Part shown: positions 45,427-52,691 of the stretch, piece after piece
How positions within the stretch are numbered: position 1 is the stretch's first letter
Layout: every line of letters starts with the position of its first letter
Position numbers and translations under genes: made by a program
Notes under the pieces: generated by a model
Databases searched by the model: none
What the model was told of the DNA's origin: nothing
Seen by the model: only the letters and a program-made list of their open reading frames with translations
From: Thermoprotei archaeon
GTDB lineage: Archaea > Thermoproteota > Thermoprotei > Gearchaeales > WAQG01
Length of the DNA: 64,000 bases
Assembly: GCA_038881895.1 (NCBI GenBank)
Contig: JAVZOV010000003.1
Coordinates: 318,916-382,915 of the forward strand
Reading direction: 5' to 3'

Positions 45427-46818
45427 CTAGGATTCAGAGAAATCTTTCCTATGGGCTGGCGATTCTATTCTTGTTCTCACTTGTTTCTCGTATATACTCC
45501 ATCTCCATGTAAGAGCATAAGCTATGGCTGTAGAAATCATTAAAGGTGCTAACAAGCTATAACTCCCTGTCATTTCTGTTACCATTATCATAGATGCAAG
45601 AGGTACGTTTGCTATACCTCCAAAGAAAGCAGCCATTCCGACAAGAGCAAAGGCTGATGGTTGAGTTATTATTGTAGGGAAAAATAAATGAAATATACCT
45701 CCGAAAAATCCACCAAACATAGCTCCTATTACTAGAGAAGGTGCAAATAATCCTCCACTACCTCCTGAGCCAACCGTGAAGGAAGTGGAAAATATTTTTA
45801 AAATAGCTATGAGGAGAAGAACAAAGAGAGGTAATTGTTCATATATTGTTAACTGTACTACTCCATATCCCATACCAAGTACTCCATCCAATACCTTCTC
45901 TTTTGGTAAAAAGTAACCAATGAGAAATGCGATACAACCAACTATTGCACCACCTATTGCTGGTTTTATGTGTCTTGGTATCCTCAAATACCTGAAAAGG
46001 TTCCTTGTTCCATAGAATATCCTTACATAGAAAATACCAAAGATAGCAGATGCAATACCCAATAGGGCATAAAAAATCAGTTCATAAGGATTGAAATTGT
46101 ATTCATGAGTTTCAAATATAGGTCTCCAGCCTATGTTAGGAAAAGAGCTAAATACTGCATAGGAAACTACTGAGGATATAGTTGCTGGAATCATTGCTTC
46201 TATCTCAAAATCCCTCCTATACAGGACTTCCATAGCAAATATAGCTCCTCCAAGTGGTGCTTTAAATATAGCCCCTAATCCTGCTGCAGCTCCACAAATC
46301 ATCATCTCCCTTCTCTCCCTCTCACCTAGCTTTATGTGAGAAGCAAGAAAAGAAGCAATCCCACCACCTATCTGCATGATAGGTCCCTCTCTCCCCGCAC
46401 TCCCTCCTGATCCAATGGTTATAGCAGATGCAATAGCCTTTATAATTGGTACTCTTCCCTTTATCTCTCCTCCCTTATTGTGAAAGGCATCTATTACTGC
46501 ATCTGTTCCATCCCCCTCTACCTCTGGATCTAAGGAATAAACAATAAATCCTACAATAAGTCCTCCAATAGCTGGAATAAGCACAAGGACCCATAAGCGA
46601 AAAGGAGTTGAAGGGAAAGAGAAGAGGGGATGTTCTCCAGCTGGTGATACGGGATGGAATCCTGCAAAATAACCAAGGAAGAAAGCCTTTGTTAATTGTA
46701 ACAAGGAATAAAAAATGAAAGTTCCGATTCCAACTACTATACCTATTATTATGCTATAAATTGACCATCTCTCTATATATTGGACTCTCATCTCCTCTAT
46801 CTCTCTTTTTAACCTCAT
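45427..46818 (-). CDS. ClC family chloride channel or H+/Cl- antiporter
   Basis: A 463-residue integral membrane protein of about 18 helix segments in the usual antiparallel repeat. The gating-glutamate motif is GREGPIMQIGGG at residues 142-153, preceded by GSGGSA. The third anion-coordinating motif is GSGGSGGLFAPSLVIGAMFG in the second half. At the first motif, usually GSGIP, it reads GDGTDAVIDAF, as in a recognised prokaryotic ClC branch. No CBS domains. It stands alone between two damaged HTH-tnpB units. Transport of chloride or fluoride cannot be separated by eye. Confidence 0.88.
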   Translation of the reverse strand: MRLKREIEEMRVQYIERWSIYSIIIGIVVGIGTFIFYSLLQLTKAFFLGYFAGFHPVSPAGEHPLFSFPSTPFRLWVLVLIPAIGGLIVGFIVYSLDPEVEGDGTDAVIDAFHNKGGEIKGRVPIIKAIASAITIGSGGSAGREGPIMQIGGGIASFLASHIKLGERERREMMICGAAAGLGAIFKAPLGGAIFAMEVLYRRDFEIEAMIPATISSVVSYAVFSSFPNIGWRPIFETHEYNFNPYELIFYALLGIASAIFGIFYVRIFYGTRNLFRYLRIPRHIKPAIGGAIVGCIAFLIGYFLPKEKVLDGVLGMGYGVVQLTIYEQLPLFVLLLIAILKIFSTSFTVGSGGSGGLFAPSLVIGAMFGGFFGGIFHLFFPTIITQPSAFALVGMAAFFGGIANVPLASMIMVTEMTGSYSLLAPLMISTAIAYALTWRWSIYEKQVRTRIESPAHRKDFSES

Positions 46819-46910
46819 TTTTCCTGCCCTCTGTTTTGTTTTTCATCATCTCCTTTATATTTTTCACGGTTAGTCGTGGAGATGAATCGCCGTTAAGTTT
46901 ATATTCCTCC

Positions 46911-47131
46911 AATTCCACCATCTCCTTGAGCGGGTCGCTCGGATGTGGATGGGACGTCCGAAAGCTGGAATAATGCTCCCATCCAAGACGGGTAGGGATG
47001 GTTCCAGCGAGCGGGCCATGGGCTATACGTCCATGGCAGGGGCTGGTTTGACACAGCCCTTAACTCGGTAGAATGAGTGGAGGCCCCACGACAAACCGAG
47101 AATCTCCCGGCTTTAGCTGTGGAGAGTGTCA
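46911..47131 (+). mobile_element. IS200/IS605-type tnpB 3' end and right-end (omega-RNA-like) relic
   Basis: The frame through GYTSMAGAGLTQPLTR looks like a tnpB C-terminus. It is followed by CCCTTAACTCGGTA, CAAACCGAGAATCTCCCG and TCTCC...GGAGA enclosing GGCT-TT-AGCT, ending GTGTCAATG. The same blocks occur at 7787-7895. G+C-rich, strongly self-complementary DNA (46911-47040) precedes it. The arrangement fits the guide RNA and right end of a TnpB element whose body is lost. Confidence 0.5.
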
Positions 47132-47147
47132 ATGTTAGAATTCGGAT

Positions 47148-47297
47148 ATGAAAAATGATAGAGATGTGATAGCATGTCTAAACCTATTGAAAAGAAATCC
47201 AGGATGTAAGAATTTCCCGTTAATCCCGAATGCCATCCATGAAGCTTTGACAGAGGTGGAACGGATAGTTAAAGTTAGCTATCCGACAATGGTTTAA
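47148..47297 (+). pseudogene. TnpB C-terminal fragment
   Basis: Open frame of 49 residues: NDRDVIACLNLLKRNPGC, then PLIPNAIHEALTEVERIVKV. DRDV-x-ACLNLL is the last RuvC motif of TnpB, and HEAL-x(3)-VERIV is a known tail of an archaeal TnpB subfamily. The rest of the gene is absent. It is a second, different tnpB relic placed end to end with the preceding one. Confidence 0.5.
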
Positions 47298-47332
47298 AGT
47301 GATTATAAGTTCTATGCTGAAAGAAAGATTTA

Positions 47333-47364
47333 TTAGTTACTTAGGTAATTAGTTACCTGGGTAA
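47333..47364 (+). promoter_or_regulatory. Tandem 16-bp operator-like repeat in front of the ATPase gene
   Basis: TTAGTTACTTAGGTAA at 47333-47348 is followed without a gap by TTAGTTACCTGGGTAA at 47349-47364. The two units differ at two bases, each has TTAC-N4-GTAA dyad symmetry, and the ATG starts two bases later. This is the layout of an autoregulatory operator. Confidence 0.55.
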
Positions 47365-47366
47365 TC

Positions 47367-48341
47367 ATGCTCTTCAGTTTAAGACCTAAAGAATCGCTCA
47401 AAGAACTGTACAATAGAAGTGAAGAGTATCGAGAGCTTTTACGCTTGACAAACTCAGGGCTTTGGGTTGTAGTATTAGGTAAAAGGATGACTGGGAAAAC
47501 AAGTTTAATAAAGACGTTCGCAAACGAAAATAAAGGTATATACGTTAACCTTCTTGGAGCAAAGGGTGTTGAAGATATTGCAAAAAATCTTCTTGTAGAA
47601 TCGGGGCTAAAATTTGATGAACTAACAATTAACTTAAAATTCTTACAAATAAAATGGAGTAAAATTTTAGATGAGGCATTTCAACGTGTAAAGGATAAAA
47701 TAATAGTCTTCGATGAAGTTCAGGAAGTATCTTCACCATACTTCCTTAAAATCTTAAAGAGTGTTTGGGACAAATACAGTAAAATAAGAATAGTTTTTTC
47801 AGGTTCCTATATTAGAATCCTAAGAAGACTACTTGAGCCAAGCCCAACCTCACCCCTGTATGGAAGGAAGCCTGCTATAATCACGCTAAAACCATTCAAT
47901 CACGAAGTATCAAAAAACTTTCTTATATCAGGTTTCCGAGAATATCCTCAAGTACATTTTAAAGAAGAGGAGATAGTTGATGCAGTTGAAAGATTAAACG
48001 GATATGTTGGATGGCTAACGTACTATGGAAACTTCAGATGTGAGAGGAGACTTTCGCATGAGGAAGCCTTAAAAGAGACAGTAAGTGAAGGTTCGAAGAT
48101 CATACAAAGTGAATTAAACCATTTCCTCAAAAACAGGAGAAGAGAGCTATACATAAAAGTGCTAAGAATCGTTAGAACGGGAGCAAGGTGGAGTGAAATA
48201 AAAAGAGAACTCGACATAAACAGTAAAGTTCTAAACGGCATCCTAAAAAATCTAACATCAGCAATGATAGTAGAAGGAAATGAAGGATACTATTGGATAG
48301 AAGACCCGATAACAAGAGAGGCAATAAAAAAACTAAGATAA
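47367..48341 (+). CDS. Archaeal AAA-type ATPase (ATPase_2 / archaeal ATPase family)
   Basis: A 324-residue protein. Walker A is VLGKRMTGKTSLIKTF near residue 36, and Walker B is KIIVFDEVQEVSSPYFLKIL near 111. FSGSYIRILRRLLEPSPTSP near 151 includes the sensor segment and PLYGRK box of the archaeal ATPase clan. The C-terminal region (about residues 250-320) has a winged-helix-like domain (IKRELDINSKVLNGILKNL). These lineage-expanded STAND/MNS-type ATPases are often next to mobile DNA, and their role is unknown. The promoter-proximal tandem repeat suggests self-regulation. Confidence 0.82.
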   Translation: MLFSLRPKESLKELYNRSEEYRELLRLTNSGLWVVVLGKRMTGKTSLIKTFANENKGIYVNLLGAKGVEDIAKNLLVESGLKFDELTINLKFLQIKWSKILDEAFQRVKDKIIVFDEVQEVSSPYFLKILKSVWDKYSKIRIVFSGSYIRILRRLLEPSPTSPLYGRKPAIITLKPFNHEVSKNFLISGFREYPQVHFKEEEIVDAVERLNGYVGWLTYYGNFRCERRLSHEEALKETVSEGSKIIQSELNHFLKNRRRELYIKVLRIVRTGARWSEIKRELDINSKVLNGILKNLTSAMIVEGNEGYYWIEDPITREAIKKLR

Positions 48342-48385
48342 TCTTTAAAATTGAATAAACCTGATTACGTAGAATGCCGTGGTCA

Positions 48386-48415
48386 ACAGTTTTGGAATAG
48401 ATAGGTTTAAATATT
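48386..48415 (+). repeat. IS607-type left-end sequence (copy B)
   Basis: CAGTTTTGGAATAGATAGG then TTTAAATATTT, the same as copy A near 45.05 kb but in the opposite orientation. A shared GCCGTGGTCAA precedes it in both copies. Confidence 0.6.
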
Positions 48416-48438
48416 TGTTTAACTCTATTAACTCTTTG

Positions 48439-48624
48439 ATGGAAGAAGAACTACTTAGACCAAAGGATGTTGCAAAGATATTCAACATCTCAGTTAAGAC
48501 TCTTTGGAAGTGGCAGAAGAAAGGCATTATTAGGACTGTTAAACTCCCAACTGGCAAGCTGAGATATCCCAAGAGCGAGGTTGAGAGGTTATGGAGGCAG
48601 TTAAGAGCTACAGGGTCCCAGTAG
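48439..48624 (+). CDS. MerR-like helix-turn-helix protein of IS607-type element (copy B)
   Basis: 61 residues: MEEELLRPKDVAKIFNISV, KTLWKWQKKGIIRTVK, LPTGKLRYPKSEVERLW, then RATGSQ. It differs from copy A at several residues, so the two copies are not a recent duplication. The serine recombinase catalytic domain is missing in both. The 3' end overlaps the tnpB fragment by 34 bases in another frame. Confidence 0.65.
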   Translation: MEEELLRPKDVAKIFNISVKTLWKWQKKGIIRTVKLPTGKLRYPKSEVERLWRQLRATGSQ

Positions 48625-48830
48625 ATGTTCCAAAAGATTTAATCGAAGAATACTTCAAAGTTAAGCGGAAGGCTTTAGACGCAATCTTCTCACACGTTAA
48701 AATTTCTAAGAAGGCCCACCTTAACTTGAAAGCTGAGGATAGGAGAGAGCTTAGGGATGAACTGCTACGAGAGTGGAGATACTCAAAGCATTACGTTGAC
48801 TCAGCAATAAAATGGCAAGCTGATGTCTGA
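48591..48830 (+). pseudogene. tnpB: TnpB N-terminal fragment (HTH-tnpB unit, copy B)
   Basis: 79 residues from MEAVKSYRVPVDVPKDLIEE to WRYSKHYVDSAIKWQADV. Similarity to complete TnpB ends after YVDSAIK. Nuclease domains are absent. With copy A it forms inverted repeats of about 450 bp that bracket the ClC gene and the ATPase gene. Confidence 0.75.
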
Positions 48831-48955
48831 AGGAAAAGGTCTGATGTTTTCATCAAGATCAGTTAAAGAGAAATGTTATTCTGTTTTTGGTTCTTATTTT
48901 ATGTTGGAAAATAATTATTTATACGATTAGCTTTATTCATAAGGGGAGTAAGAAA

Positions 48956-50413
48956 ATGTCGAAGGAAGCTAAGAAGCTGTTTTCAGGAACGTTGTATTTA
49001 ACTGTTATGCAGGTTTCTTTCTATATAGTGGCATTTGTGTTCTATGTTGTAGTTGCGAGGGTCTTGGATCCTAAGGAGGTTGGACGTTTTTCTTTGCTCC
49101 TCATGGTTTTGACGGTTTTCAATACGATTTCTTTGCTTGGGTTGAATAATGCAGTTATAAAGTATGTTTCGGAGAATTTAGGTAAGGGTGATGAGGAGTA
49201 TGCTTTAGCTTCGGCGAGGGAGGCGTTTAAGGTTTTGTTATTTGTATCTATAGTAGCGTTAGCTGTTGGATTTTCGTTTTCGCCTGTTATAGGATCTTAC
49301 ATAGGGGTGGGGGTGATTGAGGTTTTGATCATCTTGACTACAGCTTTCATATTGAACATTACTAGCTATTATGGTGCTTTAATGTATGGTTATAGTATGT
49401 TTAAGGAGGTTAGTGTACAAAATATACTCTATACAACCGTTGGAAGGTTTTCGGGGATTCTCTTCACTCTTTTTTGTTTAAGTGTACTTGGGTTAATTTT
49501 GGGATTGCTGGTGGGTTCTATTGTGACGTTGTTTTACTCAATATTAATCTTAAAGGGTAAGGTGAGGAGGACGAATAAGCGATTTCCGGCGGTGAAGTTA
49601 CTTGCTTTTAGTATGCCAGTCTATGGTGCGAATATAATTGGGTTGTCTCAAAATTGGCTTGATATAGCTGTGCTTTCTGGTATAGCTGGTTTAAGTGTGA
49701 CTGGAGTTTATTTTATAGCTGTATCAAGTGTTGGTGTTCTGTCCATACTTTGGACGCCGTTATCTTCTGCTCTTTTTCCTACGTTTTCATGGATAAATGG
49801 TACGGGGAATAAAGAGGGAATAAGTGTGATGCATATAAGGATAATTAGGTTAGCTACTGCTGTAATTTTGCCGTTAAGTGTATCGTTAGCTGCTGTATCG
49901 CGGACGGCAATAAGCGTGGTTTATGGCGAAAAATACTTGGATGCGAGCGTACCTTTTATGATACTTTCGGTGTTGGTAATTTTAAGTGCATATTCAGGGA
50001 TATATTCTGCAGAATTGCAGGCGGCGGGCAGGACAAAACCAATATTTATTGCGGGGTTAATTTCAGCGATGGTATACTTAATGCTGTTGCTAAGTTTAAC
50101 GATGTGGCTAAAACAAATAGGTGCTGCGATAGCAAGGGCATTGATGGTAATAACGGCGTTTGTGATTTTGTATAATAGCATAAAAATGAAGATGCCTGAT
50201 AATATTATGAAGAGTATAATTATGTCAATTGTGATGGCATTTATTTTATCGTTGGTTGAAAGTTTTTTAAATGTAAGTCTATATGCTAAAGCATTGATAG
50301 AAGCTCTAATTTTTGTAATAGCGTTGCCAGTCTTTTATAAAATTGTAAAACCGTTAAACAAGGAGGATATTAGTCTACTGAAAGCAATAATACCAAAGCT
50401 GGATAATCGCTAA
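48956..50413 (+). CDS. Polysaccharide flippase, Wzx-like (MOP superfamily)
   Basis: A 485-residue protein with about 14 hydrophobic helices. KKLFSGTLYLTVMQVSFYIV opens helix 1, VVARVLDPKEVGRFSLLL follows, and the second half has SMPVYGANIIGLSQNWLDIA and TPLSSALFPTF. This is the intact form of the damaged copy at 18996-20219. It should flip lipid-linked oligosaccharides across the membrane. The ATG at 48956 is chosen because of the AAGGGGAG Shine-Dalgarno, rather than the ATG at 48887. It is apparently the only complete flippase gene in the window. Confidence 0.85.
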   Translation: MSKEAKKLFSGTLYLTVMQVSFYIVAFVFYVVVARVLDPKEVGRFSLLLMVLTVFNTISLLGLNNAVIKYVSENLGKGDEEYALASAREAFKVLLFVSIVALAVGFSFSPVIGSYIGVGVIEVLIILTTAFILNITSYYGALMYGYSMFKEVSVQNILYTTVGRFSGILFTLFCLSVLGLILGLLVGSIVTLFYSILILKGKVRRTNKRFPAVKLLAFSMPVYGANIIGLSQNWLDIAVLSGIAGLSVTGVYFIAVSSVGVLSILWTPLSSALFPTFSWINGTGNKEGISVMHIRIIRLATAVILPLSVSLAAVSRTAISVVYGEKYLDASVPFMILSVLVILSAYSGIYSAELQAAGRTKPIFIAGLISAMVYLMLLLSLTMWLKQIGAAIARALMVITAFVILYNSIKMKMPDNIMKSIIMSIVMAFILSLVESFLNVSLYAKALIEALIFVIALPVFYKIVKPLNKEDISLLKAIIPKLDNR

Positions 50414-50457
50414 ATATTAAATAGTACATGCTTCTTTTCATTTAGTGCATAAGTGAA

Positions 50458-51510
50458 CTACCCCACCCTTACGGATGGGGCTTCCAGCTTAGGCTGGTTA
50501 TGGGCTGGTTCACTTGCAGCCCCGTGGATGGGCATATAGCTCATCCACCTCTCAAATTTTTTAGCGATGTTGATGGCTCCGTTTAGGTCTGCGTTGTATT
50601 CTCCGCAGTGAGCGCAGACAAACAAGCCCTGAGTTTTGCGCTTTCCTTCACACCCGCAGATATGGCACGTTATTGAAGTGTAGGCTTCGCTTGTGGTTAT
50701 TACTGGTATGCCTACGAGCATAGCTTTATACTCTATCATTTTCGTTAAGCGATAATATGGCATGTTGCTGACTATTCTGTTTAAGCGTTTGCCTTTGCCC
50801 TTGACTCGCTTTCTTATTCCCTTTAGGTCTCCCAAAACTATGTAAGAGTTGGTTGCAAGGGCGAGGCTGACTATCCTTTTGCTGACTCGGTGAAGGATGG
50901 TGTTAACCACCCTTCTCTCCTTGCTTCCAACTCTCTTCACGACTTTGGTTAGACCTCTCTCTTGAAGCCTTCTGCGGAGCCATGCGTAATGCCTTCTAAC
51001 TCCTCTAATCTCCCTACCGTAGAATTGGGCTTTCATCACGTTTTCATTCTGCCAAAGCACCGCAGTGGCAGCGAAACGCTCGCCCAAATCCACAGCAAGG
51101 ATGGAGGAACATTCTCGCATGGGCGGGGCTGGAAACTCGAAGGTGAGCATGGCAATGTAGCGGTCTTTTCGCTTTACGATTTTGCTTTCGCATAGTTTAG
51201 CGTTTTCTGGAAACTTCCTGTGAGGTTTAACTGGAACCTTTATTCCTCCCCTTACGCCATAGACTGGAATCTTCAAAAACCAAAATGCCTTAGCCCTTCT
51301 AAGGTTAATTAAGTCGTTTCTCAAGCTAAGCGGATACTCTTTATGCTTAACTCTTTGATAGTATCTAAGAGCTTGTTGCTTATTCGCCGAATACAACGGA
51401 ACAGTCTTGTCCCCCCTAAGAAACTTCTGAAGGTTAAAATATTCCCTATCCAACAAGTCTTTTTTCCTTCGAGTCAGTCCAACAACGCCCGCTTGGATAG
51501 TCAGCTTCAT
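50458..51510 (-). CDS. tnpB: TnpB RNA-guided nuclease-like protein (IS200/IS605 type, IS1341-like)
   Basis: A 350-residue protein. RuvC-I is SSILAVDLGERFAATAVLW near residue 140. RuvC-II is IVLGDLKGIRKR near 225, with Gly where most TnpB have the catalytic Glu. A four-Cys zinc finger CHICG...CAHCG spans about 282-308, and RuvC-III is EYNADLNGAINIA near 312. The element has no tnpA. Hairpins with CCCCAT-x-C-GTAA lie at both ends (50461-50480 and 51559-51578). The right hairpin lies inside the last codons, where guide RNA is encoded in this family. Confidence 0.85.
   Translation of the reverse strand: MKLTIQAGVVGLTRRKKDLLDREYFNLQKFLRGDKTVPLYSANKQQALRYYQRVKHKEYPLSLRNDLINLRRAKAFWFLKIPVYGVRGGIKVPVKPHRKFPENAKLCESKIVKRKDRYIAMLTFEFPAPPMRECSSILAVDLGERFAATAVLWQNENVMKAQFYGREIRGVRRHYAWLRRRLQERGLTKVVKRVGSKERRVVNTILHRVSKRIVSLALATNSYIVLGDLKGIRKRVKGKGKRLNRIVSNMPYYRLTKMIEYKAMLVGIPVITTSEAYTSITCHICGCEGKRKTQGLFVCAHCGEYNADLNGAINIAKKFERWMSYMPIHGAASEPAHNQPKLEAPSVRVG
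50461..50480 (-). repeat. Right-end hairpin of the TnpB-only element
   Basis: Minus strand CCCCATCC-GTAA-GGGTGGGG, an 8-bp stem with GTAA loop, overlapping the last tnpB codons. Confidence 0.7.
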
Positions 51511-51558
51511 ATCAAACTTTAATTACTCAAAGCTGTTTAAAAGTCTATCGCAATTCAT

Positions 51559-51578
51559 CCCCACGCTTACGCATGGGG
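51559..51578 (-). repeat. Left-end hairpin of the TnpB-only element
   Basis: Minus strand CCCCATGC-GTAA-GCGTGGGG, followed by ATGAATTGCGA. Compared with the right end, one stem base pair is swapped (G-C for C-G), keeping the fold. About 49 bases separate it from the tnpB start. Confidence 0.65.
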
Positions 51579-51610
51579 TCTTCTTGCGAGATTAGATAAA
51601 GGGTTGGTGA

Positions 51611-51638
51611 GCAGTTTTTGAATAGATAGATTTTTATA
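51611..51638 (+). repeat. Solo IS607-type left-end sequence
   Basis: GCAGTTTTTGAATAGATAG then ATTTTTATA resembles the left ends of the three HTH-tnpB units, but no HTH gene follows. Confidence 0.4.
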
Positions 51639-51660
51639 GGCGTTTTGAGTTGATTTTTTA

Positions 51661-51797
51661 TGCCGATATGGGTCCTGCTTCCAATGCGAATAGGACGACA
51701 GGCAGGCGGGGGAACTTCCAATGTGCCGTCCTTCACCGTTGGCGGCGAAGGCCCTCGAAAGCGTTTGCCGATAGAGGGAAGGGACGAAAATCTATGA
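51661..51797 (+). pseudogene. TnpB C-terminal tail relic
   Basis: The frame reads RIGRQAGGGTSNVPSFTV, GGEGPRKRLPIEGRDENL and stops at TGA 51795-51797. This resembles the Gly/Pro/Arg-rich tails of some archaeal TnpB proteins, where the guide RNA overlaps the gene end. No nuclease part is present. The assignment rests on a remembered tail pattern only. Confidence 0.35.
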
Positions 51798-51935
51798 ATC
51801 CCACAACGGTATGAGATACTGCAGGTTATAGTAAAGAAGGAGCATCTAGAGATAGCAAAGAGAGCGGCCAAGGTAGCTTCATCTAAGATCCCCATACCAT
51901 CCAAGATAGAGATTGAGGAAATAGAAAAGAATTGA
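51798..51935 (+). pseudogene. Ribosomal protein L10e, C-terminal fragment
   Basis: The frame just after the previous stop reads EILQVIVKKEHLEIAKRAAK then ASSKIPIPSKIEIEEI and ends at TGA 51933-51935. This is the helix-strand end of archaeal L10e (KxEHxExAKxAxxxAxxKxPxPxxIxIE). Only about 40 residues remain of an essential protein of about 170, so the working gene must be elsewhere and this piece was probably captured or left by rearrangement. Confidence 0.6.
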
Positions 51936-52041
51936 GCTCCTGTTTTCTTCTGCTCAAGAAGCTAGAAGACTGGTCTAGAGTGCTTATGTTTTCTCTTCTG
52001 GTTTATGATTAGAATTGTCACTTTCTGGTAAAAGCATGAAG

Positions 52042-52656
52042 CTAGAACAAGGTTATGAAAAGCAAATATACTACGAGGTTAACCGCTGTAACCAATGCTC
52101 CTACTCTAAGGAACGTTGTGAATTTTATAGTTGTGTTGAACTTGCTTTCAACAACTTCAAGTATTATTATGTTAGATGCTGCTCCAAAGAGAGTTAAATT
52201 TCCAGCAATAGTTGAGGACATTGCCAGGGATATCCAAGCCTTAACATCCTCTCCAGTAAATCCAAGAGTGTTCATATAATTTATGAAGAGCTTGACAAAA
52301 GGCACGTTGCTTAATAGCTGGCTAAGTATTATTGATGTAGTGGAAATTTCAATGAGCTCGAATAGACTGTTTGGCTTGCTTTTCATGAAAAGGGATATCA
52401 TGTCGCTTGAAACTCCGCTGTTCCATATCCCCTGCATTGCTATGAACATTGTTATGAAGAACATTATTGTCCCCCAGTCAATTTCCTTGATTACTTTTCT
52501 GGGCTCCTCCACAAAGAAGTACATGGCTGAAGCTACGAGAAAAGGTATGAATCCTATTTCCTCGATATGAGGGCCTCCGCTCAACCTAAGTATGTCGTTG
52601 GCAAGCATGAGAGATATAACTGAAATGAGGGAAAGGGAAGCAATTAGGGGTTCTGA
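52042..52656 (-). pseudogene. ArsB/NhaD-like permease, 3' half (interrupted)
   Basis: About 204 residues: SEPLIASLSLISVISLM, then MLANDILRLSGGPHIEEIGF, WGTIMFFITMFIAMQGIW, SQLLSNVPFVKLFINYM, TIAGNLTLFGAASNIIILE. The SNxPxV and GNLTLxGAxSN signatures are those of the ion transporter superfamily (arsenite or Na+/H+). Coding continues upstream of the ATG to the very edge of the inserted element, and its N-terminal half lies beyond that element at 54131-54807. Confidence 0.8.
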
Positions 52657-52691
52657 ACTAAGTATGGATATGTGTGGAATCCATACTTAGT
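52657..52691 (-). repeat. Right-end hairpin of the HTH-TnpB element
   Basis: ACTAAGTATGGA at 52657-52668 and TCCATACTTAGT at 52680-52691 form a perfect 12-bp inverted repeat with an 11-base loop. It overlaps the tnpB stop codon. It could be an RNA stem or a terminal recognition structure. Confidence 0.65.

Noticed and set aside
46899-47132. Minus-strand open frame of 77 codons over the right-end relic
   Set aside because: It is antisense to the conserved insertion sequence end blocks and has no recognisable content.
44640-48830. Composite transposon formed by the inverted HTH-tnpB copies
   Set aside because: Both copies lack recombinase and most of tnpB, and the copies have diverged, so active joint movement is not supported. 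Kept only as an inverted-repeat observation.
51640-51830. Possible structured RNA such as RNase P or SRP RNA
   Set aside because: The G+C-rich stretch lacks the universally conserved bases of either RNA and is better explained as a tnpB tail.
51545-51904. Minus-strand open frame of 119 codons
   Set aside because: The plus strand of the same DNA carries better-supported readings (a TnpB-like tail, then the L10e C-terminus). The minus frame matches no family and also spans an insertion sequence hairpin.
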